From NCBI GenBank assembly GCA_905234365.1, contig CAJOHI010000003.1, forward strand, positions 1-41,404: a stretch of DNA of 41,404 nt, written 5' to 3'. A program made the translations under genes and the position numbers. The notes below the pieces were generated by a model, which saw only the letters and a program-made list of their open reading frames with translations, was not told where the DNA came from and did no database searches. Source of the stretch: an uncultured Selenomonadaceae bacterium. GTDB taxonomy: Bacteria; Bacillota; Negativicutes; Selenomonadales; Selenomonadaceae. Shown piece after piece: positions 28,679 through 37,783 of the stretch (position 1 is the first letter of the stretch; every line of letters begins with the position of its first letter).

Positions 28679-29239
28679 ATTAGCAAAGAAACCCTTAGGA
28701 TTAACGAAGAAATTCATGTTCGTGAAGTTCGTCTCACAGGCGCCGACGGTGAACAACTTGGTATAGTGCAGACACGTGATGCACTCAAAATGGCTGAAGA
28801 AGCTCATTTGGATTTAGTTGAAGTTGCGCCTCATGCAAGACCACCTGTCTGTAAGATTATGAATTACAGTAAGTTTCGTTATGAACAACAAAAGCGTGAA
28901 AAAGAGACTCGCAAAAAACAAAAAACCATTGTAATGAAGGAAGTTAAACTGCGTCCAGGAATTGAACAGCATGACTTGGAAGTTAAAGTAAAGGCAATTA
29001 ATAAATTTCTTGCCGAAGGTTCAAAAGTCAAAGTTACTATCATGTTTCGTGGAAGAGAACTTTCACATCCTGAAATTGGTCAGTCTATACTTCAATCTAT
29101 CATTGAAAAAATTGATTGCGTTGTCGAACGTCCGCCAAAAATTGAGGGTAAAAATATGTTGATGATTGTAACAGGAAAGAAGGTGAAAACCAATGCCAAA
29201 GATCAAGACGCACCGCGCAGCAGCCAAACGGTTCAGTAA
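28679..29239 (+). CDS. infC: Translation initiation factor IF-3, probable ATT start
   Basis: [30 protein letters not shown]..., [41 protein letters not shown] at 28666-28671 is 7 nt from ATT at 28679. Confidence 0.93.
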   Translation: MSKETLRINEEIHVREVRLTGADGEQLGIVQTRDALKMAEEAHLDLVEVAPHARPPVCKIMNYSKFRYEQQKREKETRKKQKTIVMKEVKLRPGIEQHDLEVKVKAINKFLAEGSKVKVTIMFRGRELSHPEIGQSILQSIIEKIDCVVERPPKIEGKNMLMIVTGKKVKTNAKDQDAPRSSQTVQ

Positions 29240-29390
29240 GACTGCTTCAGGTGAATTTAAGCGCTTCAAGGCTTATAAGTCACACATTCTTGAAAAGAAA
29301 ACTCCAAAGCGTAAGCGCAATCTTCGCAAGGCAACTCTGGCTTCTGAAGGAGATCGCCGCAACCTCTTGAAATTGCTTCCTTATGCTTAA
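29193..29390 (+). CDS. rpmI: 50S ribosomal protein L35
   Basis: [51 protein letters not shown]; overlaps the infC 3' end. Confidence 0.97.
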   Translation: MPKIKTHRAAAKRFSKTASGEFKRFKAYKSHILEKKTPKRKRNLRKATLASEGDRRNLLKLLPYA

Positions 29391-29521
29391 TGATTGAAGT
29401 TTCTTAGTTTTGAGTTCGGTTTCGGCTCAAAGCTATTAAATTTGTCAAAATTCTTAATTTGTTTTGCATGATTTAAATTGAATTGCAGAACTTAGATTGA
29501 TTTTAGATTGGATTTGATAAT

Positions 29522-29878
29522 ATGAGAATTAAAACCGGTGTGACGGCACATCGTCGCCACAAAAAGATTTTAAAACTTGCTAAAGGTTATCGCGGAGCAA
29601 GAAATCGCCAGTTCAAAAAGGCAAATGAATCCGTAATGAAAGCCGGATTTTATGCTTATCGTGATCGCAAGAATAAGAAGCGCAATTTCCGTCGCCTCTG
29701 GATTATTCGTATCAATGCAGCAGCACGCGCTTATGGACTCACCTACAGCCGCTTAATTGCAGGTTTGACTAAGGCAGGTGTTGCCGTCGATCGCAAGCTG
29801 CTTGCCACGTTGGCGGTATCCGATTCAGCCGCGTTTTCTAAATTTGTCGATTTGGCAAAAGAGCAAGTCAGTAAATAA
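29522..29878 (+). CDS. rplT: 50S ribosomal protein L20
   Basis: [61 protein letters not shown]. Confidence 0.97.
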   Translation: MRIKTGVTAHRRHKKILKLAKGYRGARNRQFKKANESVMKAGFYAYRDRKNKKRNFRRLWIIRINAAARAYGLTYSRLIAGLTKAGVAVDRKLLATLAVSDSAAFSKFVDLAKEQVSK

Positions 29879-29906
29879 TTTACATTGGAATAGACGCAAA
29901 AAAAAT

Positions 29907-29937
29907 AAGGTGCAGGTTAGAAAAGTCTGCGCCTTTT
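29907..29937 (+). terminator. Rho-independent terminator after rplT
   Basis: AAGGTGCAG-gttagaaaagt-CTGCGCCTTTT. Confidence 0.7.
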
Positions 29938-29956
29938 AATTTATCCTAAAAAAATT

Positions 29957-30523
29957 TTAATCTTTGTCTTTAAGCTTTTTTTCTTCGGTCTGTACGGCTT
30001 TATCAAATATCCTGTAAAATTCTTCTGCCATTGTCTTGTAGGTCTTTACATTTTTGCTTTCATCGCTTTTGCCGCCTTCATTCCGCAGCGTGTAGACCAA
30101 TTCATTAGTGTTGACTGCGTAAACGTCAAAAAACATGTTAATTCTGGCATTGTTCGCCAAAGTTACCCAAACATAAGCATCAGCATACTTGTAAACGTGC
30201 TCTTTAAAGATTTTGCGAGCATCTGGCTTTTTCAAAACTCTTATGTCAATTCCTGTATCAGATTTAATTCTGTTTGCCATATCTTCATAAGAAAGCACAT
30301 AGTTTTTTGAAACCTTGCTTGCCTCATACAAAGCATTCATAAATTCGTTGATGTTCGGTTCTTTATCAAGCGTCTGATAATAATCCGGATAAATTATTGC
30401 CAAACGCTTCACTCTTGCCAATTCTTCGCCGTTGTTTACTGTCTCTGCCGTTGCTGCTTCACAAACACCGGAAATCAGCACAAATGCAAACATCAGCGCT
30501 ATAATTTTCTGTAAGAATTTCAT
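29957..30523 (-). CDS. Secreted protein of unknown function (signal peptide MKFLQKIIALMFAFVLISGVCEA)
   Basis: Clear signal peptide with a following soluble domain. Family not recognised. Confidence 0.8.
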   Translation of the reverse strand: MKFLQKIIALMFAFVLISGVCEAATAETVNNGEELARVKRLAIIYPDYYQTLDKEPNINEFMNALYEASKVSKNYVLSYEDMANRIKSDTGIDIRVLKKPDARKIFKEHVYKYADAYVWVTLANNARINMFFDVYAVNTNELVYTLRNEGGKSDESKNVKTYKTMAEEFYRIFDKAVQTEEKKLKDKD

Positions 30524-30541
30524 TTAATCATCTCCAAAAAT

Positions 30542-31426
30542 TTATATGAGTTTATGACGTTTCATTGACGTTTTCAAGATATTTAAGTTTGCTTCTTCCA
30601 TTTCACTTAGCGGCATTCTCAAACCGCCGACATTGTAACCCATGAGTTTCATTGCAGTTTTAACCGGAATTGGATTGACTTCGCAAAACAGTGCATCAAT
30701 TAAATCACAATACTCAATTTGCAGTTGTGCTGACTCTTTTATTTTGCCGTCAAAATAGAGTTGGCAAATATCATGAGTTTCCTTAGGTGCAACGTTTGCA
30801 AGCACGGAAATGACACCTAAGCCGCCAAGTGAGAGTATTGGCACAATCTGATCGTCATTGCCGCTGTAAACGTCGAGATCATCACCGCAAGCCGCACGCA
30901 GCCTTAAAATCGAAGTTAAATCTCCATTCGCTTCTTTGACGGCAACAATTCTTGGGTGTTTGGAAAGTTTAACGTACGTTTCAGTTTTAATATTGACGCC
31001 TGTTCTTGAAGGAACGTTGTAAACAATCAGCGGAATATTAACACTGTCGGCAATTTTGTTATAATGTGCAACTAAACCATTTTGAGTGCATTTGTTGTAA
31101 TACGGAGTCACAACTAAAAGAGCGTCCGCACCGACTTCTTCAGCGTGTTTGGCAAGTTCAACAGCGTAAGCCGTCTCATTTGAACCGGCACCGGCAACAA
31201 CAGGAATACGTTTATTGACTTTTTCAACAGCATATTTAATAGCTTGTCTGTGTTCTTCGTCCGTCATGGTCGCCGATTCGCCGGTTGTGCCGGTTATAAC
31301 GATAGCATCAGTGCCGCCGGCAATTTGGTCTTCAATAATTCTGCCGAGTTCCTCAAAATTGATTCCGTCTTCCGTAAACGGCGTAATAATCGCTACACCT
31401 GAACCTGTAAAAATTTTTTTCTTCAC
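30542..31426 (-). CDS. dapA: 4-hydroxy-tetrahydrodipicolinate synthase
   Basis: GSGVAIITPFTEDGINFEEL, ITGTTGESATMTDEEH, VVTPYYNKCTQNGLVAHY, VYNVPSRTGVNI, VAVKEANGD. Confidence 0.96.
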   Translation of the reverse strand: MKKKIFTGSGVAIITPFTEDGINFEELGRIIEDQIAGGTDAIVITGTTGESATMTDEEHRQAIKYAVEKVNKRIPVVAGAGSNETAYAVELAKHAEEVGADALLVVTPYYNKCTQNGLVAHYNKIADSVNIPLIVYNVPSRTGVNIKTETYVKLSKHPRIVAVKEANGDLTSILRLRAACGDDLDVYSGNDDQIVPILSLGGLGVISVLANVAPKETHDICQLYFDGKIKESAQLQIEYCDLIDALFCEVNPIPVKTAMKLMGYNVGGLRMPLSEMEEANLNILKTSMKRHKLI

Positions 31427-31459
31427 ACTTTCACGCTCCTAAATATATTTACATCTTAA

Positions 31460-34321
31460 TTACACTTTGCTCCTGATGACTTTATCAAACAACGCTGAAT
31501 TTTCATTGACAATTTTTTCATTGCCGAACACGCAGATATTATCTTCTTTCATGCAGGCGTCAATAATTTCCGATAATTTTTGAATATCCTCAACTTTCGT
31601 TGCCAAAATTTCATCGCGTGCCTTCTGTCTATCTTCATGGCTAACCTCATGAATAACACTTTCAATCGCCGCAGCACCTTTCATTGCCGGAGTTTTCGGA
31701 GTATCCAGCTTGCTGATTGTGCCGATTATATATTTACGCATTTCACGTTCATTAAGATTGAGATTTTTAATAAATTCCGCTGTGCCGTTGAAAACGTCCA
31801 AAGTTCTGGTAAGATTTGGATCGCGATAAGATTCAAACATCATTTGACCGTTGCGGGAGAAGTTGACGAAGGCACCGTAAGCACCGCCTTCAACGCGAAT
31901 TGCTTTCCAAAAGTATTCGTAGCGAAGAATCGTTTCAAGTACCGCCATTACGCCGCTGTATTTGTAACCGAGTTTGATAAAATTGGAACCTTTGCCGACA
32001 TATTGAACCATACTTTGACTTGTGATGCCTTCTTTATGGCAGACATTAGGATAATAATACCTTGCAATTTCATATTCATCGACCGGCAAATTTTTCAGCA
32101 AATATGACAAATGCGGCTTAAATTCGCTGTAAACTTCGTCCGTCGCAGTTACACCAATAATTATTCCATTGCGATTAATCAGCCTGTCTTTAACGTCGTA
32201 GAGTTCGTCAACTAATTCATCAAATTTTTTGTCAAAATTTTGCAGTAAATCTTTTAAATAAGCATTATAAGCAAGCCAGCTTTCGTTGTTATAAGCGCCT
32301 GATTTAGTCTGATATGAGGCAAGGCGCGAAGATACAATTTGATGTGCAGCACGCTCTATGCTCAATTCCAAATTAATTTGTTCTTCTTCGATCAATTCGC
32401 GAATACGTTTTTTATTCGTAAATACAGACTTTGTAAGAATTTCACTTAAAAGTTCGCTAAGTTCCTTCTGTTTGCTTGTCAACACTTTCGTGGCAACTAA
32501 AAGTTTAGGCATGAATGAATCAGCTTTACCTGCCTTAGTGTAAGCTCTTAAATTCATTCCGAGACCGCCGAGATTTAAATTTATTTCGTTTGCAAGGTCT
32601 TCATAGTTGTGGTCAATCGTATCAACACGACCAAGCAGTTCAACCAGCAAATAAGCTGTAAGTTGCATTTTCTGAGGAACTTTCAAGGCGTCAAGGTACA
32701 TTCTGAAATAAATTATGCCGTTTGTTTGAACATTTGAATGTATAATCCTTACGCCGTCTAAATCTCTAAATTTGATTGGCAATTTGTCAGTTTCTTTTTT
32801 GATGTCCGATAGTTGCAGCAATGGCAATACTTCAAGGTTATTAGTATACGGTGAGGCTGACGGCTCTGCTGATTCTTCCGATAACTCCGGCAATGTTACG
32901 GTCTGCGCTTCTTCTGTCTCAACGGCAGGTTTAAGTACCGTTCTTACAATGTGATGATTTGACAAAAAACAAATATCTATCAGCGATTCAAATAAACCAT
33001 TGTTAAATTCATTTTTGATTATTGACAGCGAGTCCTCATATCTCAAAAATGAATCAACTGCACCGCCGTAAAGTGCCGTTCTGAGCAGCGTTAAAGCGTA
33101 AACTAATCCTTTTGGCGTTGAACCGAAGTCCGCTTCACGCAAAGAAAATTCAATCGTATTAAGCGCTGCTTTAATTTGAATTTCATTGAGACCTTTTGCA
33201 AGTTCCGTTAATTTTGCATTGACTACTCCAATGAATTTTTCGGCGTCTGCTGCTTCTGCGCCGTTGACGGTTATTCCAATTACCGGTTGACGTAAATCTA
33301 ATTCAAAATCCAAGTCTACATCTTTGCCTAAACCGGCTTCGATAATTGCCTTGCGAAGTGGTGCCGCTTCACTCTCAACGATTGCTTTTAAAAGTACACG
33401 CAGAGCCAAAATCAATGTCCGCTGCGCTAAATCTTTATTGTCAATTTTATATTTTTCGGAAAAACGTTTGTATTTATCATCGTCAATTAAATAATTCAGC
33501 GCCAAAAAACTCTTATTTTTAGTATCTTCACCTTCGCTGATTGGATATGTGCCTTCAGTTTTAACGGTTTCAGTGAAAGGCTTTTGTAAGTCAATTTTGG
33601 CATCAATTTCAATTTTGTCATACTTCGATAAATATTCTCTGTCAAGATATTCTAAGCGCTCATTAATGTCAACATCACCGTAAATGTAAATTATGGAATT
33701 TGAAGGGTGATAATATTTTTTGTGAAAGTCAATGAACATTTTATATGTGAGATTCGGAATAGCCTTTGGATCGCCGCCGGATTCGTATTTGTAACAAGTG
33801 TCTGGAAATAAGGACCTCATTATAAGATTTTCCAATTTGGCTTCCGGCGTTGAAAGTGCGCCTTTCATCTCATTATAAACAACGCCGCTAATTCCGTCGC
33901 CTTCACGGTGCCAGCCTTCCTGCTTAAAAATACCTTCATCAACATAAATTAGCGGATAAAAAACGGCGTCAAGATAAACGTCCGTCAAATTTTTGAAGTC
34001 CTTATCATTACGACTCGCAACAGGATAAACCGTTTTGTCAGGATAAGTCATTGCATTCAAAAAGGTATTTAAAGAACCTTTAGCAAGTTCAACAAACGGA
34101 TCCGGCAGCGGATATTTCTTTGAGCCGCAAAGGACGCTATGTTCCATAATATGTGAAACGCCTGTATCATCAACCGGCGGCGTTTTAAAAGCAACCATAA
34201 AAACCTTGTTGTCATCATCTGTTTTTACGTAAATGACGTTTGCACCTGTTTTTTTATGCTCGTATTCAATGATCGTGCCGTTAATTTCTTTAACTTCAGT
34301 CTGCTTAATCTGTTTATACAT
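31460..34321 (-). CDS. M16C-family zinc metallopeptidase (presequence-protease/insulinase-like)
   Basis: Inverted zinc motif HIMEH in VSHIMEHSVLCGSKKYPLPDPFVELAKGSLNTFLNAMTYPDKTVYPVAS; ~953 aa. Confidence 0.93.
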   Translation of the reverse strand: MYKQIKQTEVKEINGTIIEYEHKKTGANVIYVKTDDDNKVFMVAFKTPPVDDTGVSHIMEHSVLCGSKKYPLPDPFVELAKGSLNTFLNAMTYPDKTVYPVASRNDKDFKNLTDVYLDAVFYPLIYVDEGIFKQEGWHREGDGISGVVYNEMKGALSTPEAKLENLIMRSLFPDTCYKYESGGDPKAIPNLTYKMFIDFHKKYYHPSNSIIYIYGDVDINERLEYLDREYLSKYDKIEIDAKIDLQKPFTETVKTEGTYPISEGEDTKNKSFLALNYLIDDDKYKRFSEKYKIDNKDLAQRTLILALRVLLKAIVESEAAPLRKAIIEAGLGKDVDLDFELDLRQPVIGITVNGAEAADAEKFIGVVNAKLTELAKGLNEIQIKAALNTIEFSLREADFGSTPKGLVYALTLLRTALYGGAVDSFLRYEDSLSIIKNEFNNGLFESLIDICFLSNHHIVRTVLKPAVETEEAQTVTLPELSEESAEPSASPYTNNLEVLPLLQLSDIKKETDKLPIKFRDLDGVRIIHSNVQTNGIIYFRMYLDALKVPQKMQLTAYLLVELLGRVDTIDHNYEDLANEINLNLGGLGMNLRAYTKAGKADSFMPKLLVATKVLTSKQKELSELLSEILTKSVFTNKKRIRELIEEEQINLELSIERAAHQIVSSRLASYQTKSGAYNNESWLAYNAYLKDLLQNFDKKFDELVDELYDVKDRLINRNGIIIGVTATDEVYSEFKPHLSYLLKNLPVDEYEIARYYYPNVCHKEGITSQSMVQYVGKGSNFIKLGYKYSGVMAVLETILRYEYFWKAIRVEGGAYGAFVNFSRNGQMMFESYRDPNLTRTLDVFNGTAEFIKNLNLNEREMRKYIIGTISKLDTPKTPAMKGAAAIESVIHEVSHEDRQKARDEILATKVEDIQKLSEIIDACMKEDNICVFGNEKIVNENSALFDKVIRSKV

Positions 34322-34406
34322 TCTACCACCTCAAAATTTTTTATAACACTTTAATAAACTTCTATTCCGTTTAAGTTTTTTCCTTCTGCCGTATTAAGTA
34401 AAAATT

Positions 34407-35828
34407 TTACCTTGTTTTGCTGCCTTCAGAACGAGTAGGCGGATTATAATCGTTATCAACATAAGGTACAACAACAGTTTCATTGCGTGTTGAACGTGAA
34501 TCAACGTTACTATTTCTATCGCTTCGATCTTCGCGACTTGAAGTGCTTTCATTATCGCCATATTTTCGAGAATTATAATCACTGTCACGATAACTTCGAT
34601 TGTCATAATTATCACGATTGTCCGAACGGTTTTTAGATGATTCATTTTGACTGTTACGATCAGCATTTATGCTTGAACGATTTTCAAAATAATCCGCGTT
34701 ATTTTCGTAAGATTGACGAGTTATCTCACTTGAATAACTTGAGCGGTCACGGCGATGATCGCGAGTATTTTTAACAGCGCTGCCGATAGAATTTTCATTG
34801 TCCGGAATATCAGCAGCATTAGACGGAATTGAATCCCTATATTCACTGGCAGCACGCTCGAATTTTTCACGCAAATCCGGATCTACATGAATACCAAGTG
34901 CATCTGCAATGGACAATCTCAACATTTCAACATCAGGAATCCAATAACTAACACCGTCAATGTAAAGCGGCTTGCCCGGTACCATTTCCATGTCAAGACC
35001 GTTTTGTTGAGCGTCTTTTAAAGCGCCGGCAAGTCCTAAAATCTCTCTAAATGATAAGTCAGTTTGAACGGCGTCCATAATTTCGCTGATTATACCAGGA
35101 ATTTTTGGAATGATTGACGGCGAAGTAATTTTATCCATACATGCCGCCATAAATTCCTGCTGCCTTCTAACTCTGCCGATATCGCCTTCTTCGTCACGAT
35201 AACGAACGTAAGTAACCGCTTTTTCGCCGTCCATGTGCTGAATACCAGGATAAATATCAATCACGAGACCGCCATTATCGTCCCAAGGGTCTTCATAATA
35301 CATGCGCTTCTCAACATCAATATCAATGCCGCCAATCGCGTCAACAAGCCTGACAAAAGAATTTGTATTTACAATTAAATAGTGATCAATGTCAATACCA
35401 AGAAATGATTCAACAGTATTTTCAGCTAACTTTTCGCCGCCGTAAGCATAAGCCGCGTTGATTTTGTCATAGCCGCGACCTTTAATTTTGACTCTTGTAT
35501 CGCGTGGAATGGATAAGAGCGCAGCATGATCTGTAGACGGATCAAGTGTTGCAATCATCAAAGTATCAGAGCGACCAACGTCGTCAATTCGTTCATCAAC
35601 GCCCATTATCATTACGGTCGTCTTGTCTTTTGCCTTGATTAATCCTTCTTCCTGAATTACGGCAATAATTTTTTTATCAGGATCAGATTTTTTTTCAAGA
35701 CTTGACGAAGCGAACATTGCGCCGGCTACTGCCGAACCTATAAAACAAATTACGAGAATTATAAACGGCCAAACACGTCTGGAAGTTTTTTGACTTTTTC
35801 GACGTGACGGTATCGTTGAATTTTCCAA
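34407..35828 (-). CDS. LCP (LytR-CpsA-Psr) family protein with a low-complexity Arg/Ser/Asn/Asp C-terminal tail
   Basis: N-terminal TM, TTVMIMGVDERIDDVGRSDTLMIATLDPSTDHAALLSIPRDTRVKIKGRGYDKINAAYAYGG, VDAIGGIDIDVEKRMYYEDPWDDNGGLVIDIYPGIQHMDGEKAVTYVRYRDEEGDIGRVRRQQEF. Confidence 0.93.
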   Translation of the reverse strand: MENSTIPSRRKSQKTSRRVWPFIILVICFIGSAVAGAMFASSSLEKKSDPDKKIIAVIQEEGLIKAKDKTTVMIMGVDERIDDVGRSDTLMIATLDPSTDHAALLSIPRDTRVKIKGRGYDKINAAYAYGGEKLAENTVESFLGIDIDHYLIVNTNSFVRLVDAIGGIDIDVEKRMYYEDPWDDNGGLVIDIYPGIQHMDGEKAVTYVRYRDEEGDIGRVRRQQEFMAACMDKITSPSIIPKIPGIISEIMDAVQTDLSFREILGLAGALKDAQQNGLDMEMVPGKPLYIDGVSYWIPDVEMLRLSIADALGIHVDPDLREKFERAASEYRDSIPSNAADIPDNENSIGSAVKNTRDHRRDRSSYSSEITRQSYENNADYFENRSSINADRNSQNESSKNRSDNRDNYDNRSYRDSDYNSRKYGDNESTSSREDRSDRNSNVDSRSTRNETVVVPYVDNDYNPPTRSEGSKTR

Positions 35829-35959
35829 AAATGCACCTTCTTTATATCAAATGAAAATTATTTACTAGCTCAAACTGATAATTATATTATAAAGTTAAAT
35901 TGTCAGTAGTGCAATATTCTTTGAAATTTTTAACGAAATGTGCAAGAAAAATTTACCAT

Positions 35960-35988
35960 TTGACATATTAAATTGCAAGTGTTAAAAT
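35960..35988 (+). promoter_or_regulatory. tRNA-Arg promoter TTGACA-N17-TAAAAT
   Basis: Consensus -35 and near-consensus -10, ending 8 nt before the tRNA. Confidence 0.75.
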
Positions 35989-35996
35989 TACTACAT

Positions 35997-36073
35997 GTGG
36001 TTGTAGCTCAGTTGGATAGAGCAACTGCCTCCTAAGCAGTAGGTCGCGCGTTCGAATCGCGCCAATCGCACCA
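35997..36073 (+). tRNA. tRNA-Arg (anticodon CCT), CCA encoded
   Basis: Acceptor GTGGTTG/CAATCGC, anticodon arm ACTGC-CTCCTAA-GCAGT, T-arm with GTTCGAATC, 3' ACCA. Confidence 0.95.
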
Positions 36074-36164
36074 TTTTTTTAATAAAAATACTCCGCAATT
36101 AACGGAGTAAAGTTTATGAAATGTATGAGCAATGCTATTCTCTACGACTAATCGCAAAGAAAAT

Positions 36165-36202
36165 ATCCTAAAGAGTTCGGATTACTTCGGACTCTTTTAG
36201 TT
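36165..36202 (+). terminator. Hairpin AAAGAGTTCG-GATTACTT-CGGACTCTTT, probable terminator downstream of the tRNA
   Basis: 10-bp stem (one wobble) followed by tagtttatt. Confidence 0.5.
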
Positions 36203-36212
36203 TATTCAAATT

Positions 36213-36240
36213 AAAAAACGCCTCACTGCGAAATGAGACG
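36213..36240 (-). terminator. Rho-independent terminator downstream of the cobalamin riboswitch
   Basis: Minus-strand CGTCTCA-tttcgcag-TGAGGCG-TTTTTT. One pair is a G-U wobble only in minus-strand RNA, which supports that orientation. Confidence 0.75.
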
Positions 36241-36284
36241 ACAAATTAACGCGAAATTTAATTCGTAATTAAAAAAGTCATCTT

Positions 36285-36480
36285 CCCATCACTCGCAGGT
36301 CAAACAACGACTGTCAATCAAGCAATTCTCCTGGCTCCAGGTCATAGCTAACTGCGCCTTCTCAAACTTTCGTTCAATGACATAACTTATGCAGTTTCGC
36401 TCGCTGTTACAGTGGCGGGACCGCTCCGACTTTTCATCAGATTCCTTATTAAGTCTCTCGACACTTGATCCAACAATATT
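36285..36480 (-). ncRNA. Cobalamin (B12) riboswitch, apparently orphan
   Basis: Minus strand ...GGAATCTGATGAAAAGTCGGAGCGGTCCCGCCACTGTAA...GACCTGGAGCCAGGAGAATTGCTTG... contains the conserved GCGGTCCCGCCACTGT and GCCAGGAGA blocks in correct order and spacing. Confidence 0.9.
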
Positions 36481-36497
36481 AAATTTTCAACGCTTGT

Positions 36498-36526
36498 ATT
36501 TTACGATACATAGCAATTATTGTCAA
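36498..36526 (-). promoter_or_regulatory. Promoter TTGACA-N17-TAAAAT driving the riboswitch
   Basis: Minus strand TTGACA (36526-36521), 17-nt spacer, TAAAAT (36503-36498). Confidence 0.75.
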
Positions 36527-36531
36527 GTTTT

Positions 36532-37032
36532 TTAATTGATTATGCAGCCGCAATTTTTCATCACAAGCAACGCTGCCTCATGAGATTCCGGCGTAACTCC
36601 GGCACAACATTTACTGTCAATAATAATAGTTTTGTCAGGATAAAATGCCTTGATTAAAAGCGCATTGCTAATCACGCAAACATCAGTGCAAAGTCCGCAA
36701 ATCTCAATCTCATCATACTTTTTGAGCATTGAAGGCAAGCGCGTACTTCCAAAAGCCGCCTTTTCAATAACGGTACCTTTTTTTGTAAATGGTTGAATTT
36801 CGGGCACAATTTGCCAGCCGTATGAATTTTTTATGCAGTGAACAATCGGCAAACGCTTGCCTTCCTCTGTATCAAGATAATTTTCCTTGTGAGTGTCTTG
36901 AGTGAAAATCAAATCATTATCTATGCTTTCCAATTTTTTTACAAGATTCGGGAGTATCTCCTGCGCTTGCAAGGAACCTAATGCACCGTCAACAAAATCA
37001 TTTTGAAGATCAACAAAAATACTCATTCTCAT
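36532..37032 (-). CDS. Isochorismatase-family cysteine hydrolase (nicotinamidase-like)
   Basis: VDLQNDFVDGALGS, FTQDTHKENYLDTEEGKRLPIVHCIKNSYGW, EICGLCTDVCVISNALLIKA. Confidence 0.9.
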   Translation of the reverse strand: MRMSIFVDLQNDFVDGALGSLQAQEILPNLVKKLESIDNDLIFTQDTHKENYLDTEEGKRLPIVHCIKNSYGWQIVPEIQPFTKKGTVIEKAAFGSTRLPSMLKKYDEIEICGLCTDVCVISNALLIKAFYPDKTIIIDSKCCAGVTPESHEAALLVMKNCGCIIN

Positions 37033-37055
37033 AAGTTTGCACCTCGTTAAATTTT

Positions 37056-37748
37056 TTATTTTTTATACGACTTAGATTTATTCTTTGCGGCAAGTTCATA
37101 ACTGGTATCAATTCTGCGGCAAATTTCTTCAAAAGGCACTGTCTCATTAAGGCAAATTGTAAGCCAATTCTTTTTATTCATATGATAGCCGAAAAAATAC
37201 TTCCTTTCGTCAAGAATTTCTTCCAATTCGGCAGGCTTAATCCTCAAATCCAGAATCTCAATAATGTCTGTGCCTTCAAGACCGAGTTTTTCCATTGGAA
37301 TAGTCAGCAAAATTCCATACCATTTTCTGCTGTCTTTGCGGCGCCAAACGGCATATTTTGGAAAAGTTTCCCATAAATATTCCAGCTCATCATTGTAATT
37401 GCTACGAATGTATTTAATAATTTCGTGCGCCTGTTTACTCTTGAAAATGTCTTTGTCAAAACAATAGGATTCAATTCTTCGCAAAATGCTTTCGTATTCT
37501 TCCTTTATGGCGCCTACAAATTCGCCGGTTGCAGCATCTACCAAGTGCATTACATATTCTTCGCCGGATTCGCTATCGACAATTTTTGTATCAACTTCAT
37601 TGTTATTCTTAACGATAACCGTCAACTGCATTTGTCCTTTTGCAATCGCCGTGCGATAGATATAATCACCTTCAACCTGTTCAAAACCATAATCAAGAAT
37701 ACGTCCTTTGTTTATGATTCTGTCCTTAAACAATGCCTTTGTCAACAT
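37056..37748 (-). CDS. YjbR/MmcQ-like DNA-binding-fold protein
   Basis: C-terminal region EYLWETFPKYAVWRRKDSRKWYGILLTIPMEKLG...ILDLRIKPAELEEIL...GYHMNKKNWLTICLNETVPFEEICRRIDTSYELAAKK-like. Confidence 0.8.
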   Translation of the reverse strand: MLTKALFKDRIINKGRILDYGFEQVEGDYIYRTAIAKGQMQLTVIVKNNNEVDTKIVDSESGEEYVMHLVDAATGEFVGAIKEEYESILRRIESYCFDKDIFKSKQAHEIIKYIRSNYNDELEYLWETFPKYAVWRRKDSRKWYGILLTIPMEKLGLEGTDIIEILDLRIKPAELEEILDERKYFFGYHMNKKNWLTICLNETVPFEEICRRIDTSYELAAKNKSKSYKK

Positions 37749-37783
37749 GATAAAATCTCCAATCAACGCATAGTTTTATATAA

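Noticed and set aside
34394-34666. Hydrophobic 90-aa alternate-frame ORF overlapping the LCP tail
   Set aside because: It is the out-of-frame reading of a low-complexity AGN/GAT-rich tail, with no independent RBS and no recognisable domain.
36115-36150. 11-codon ORF MKCMSNAILYD with GGAG upstream, between tRNA-Arg and a hairpin
   Set aside because: Too short to support as a gene without conservation; the GGAG is part of a small hairpin (ACTCCG...CGGAGT). It could be revisited with ribosome profiling.
35997-36480. tRNA-Arg as an integration site for a mobile element
   Set aside because: No integrase, no direct repeat of the tRNA 3' end and no phage genes are visible downstream.
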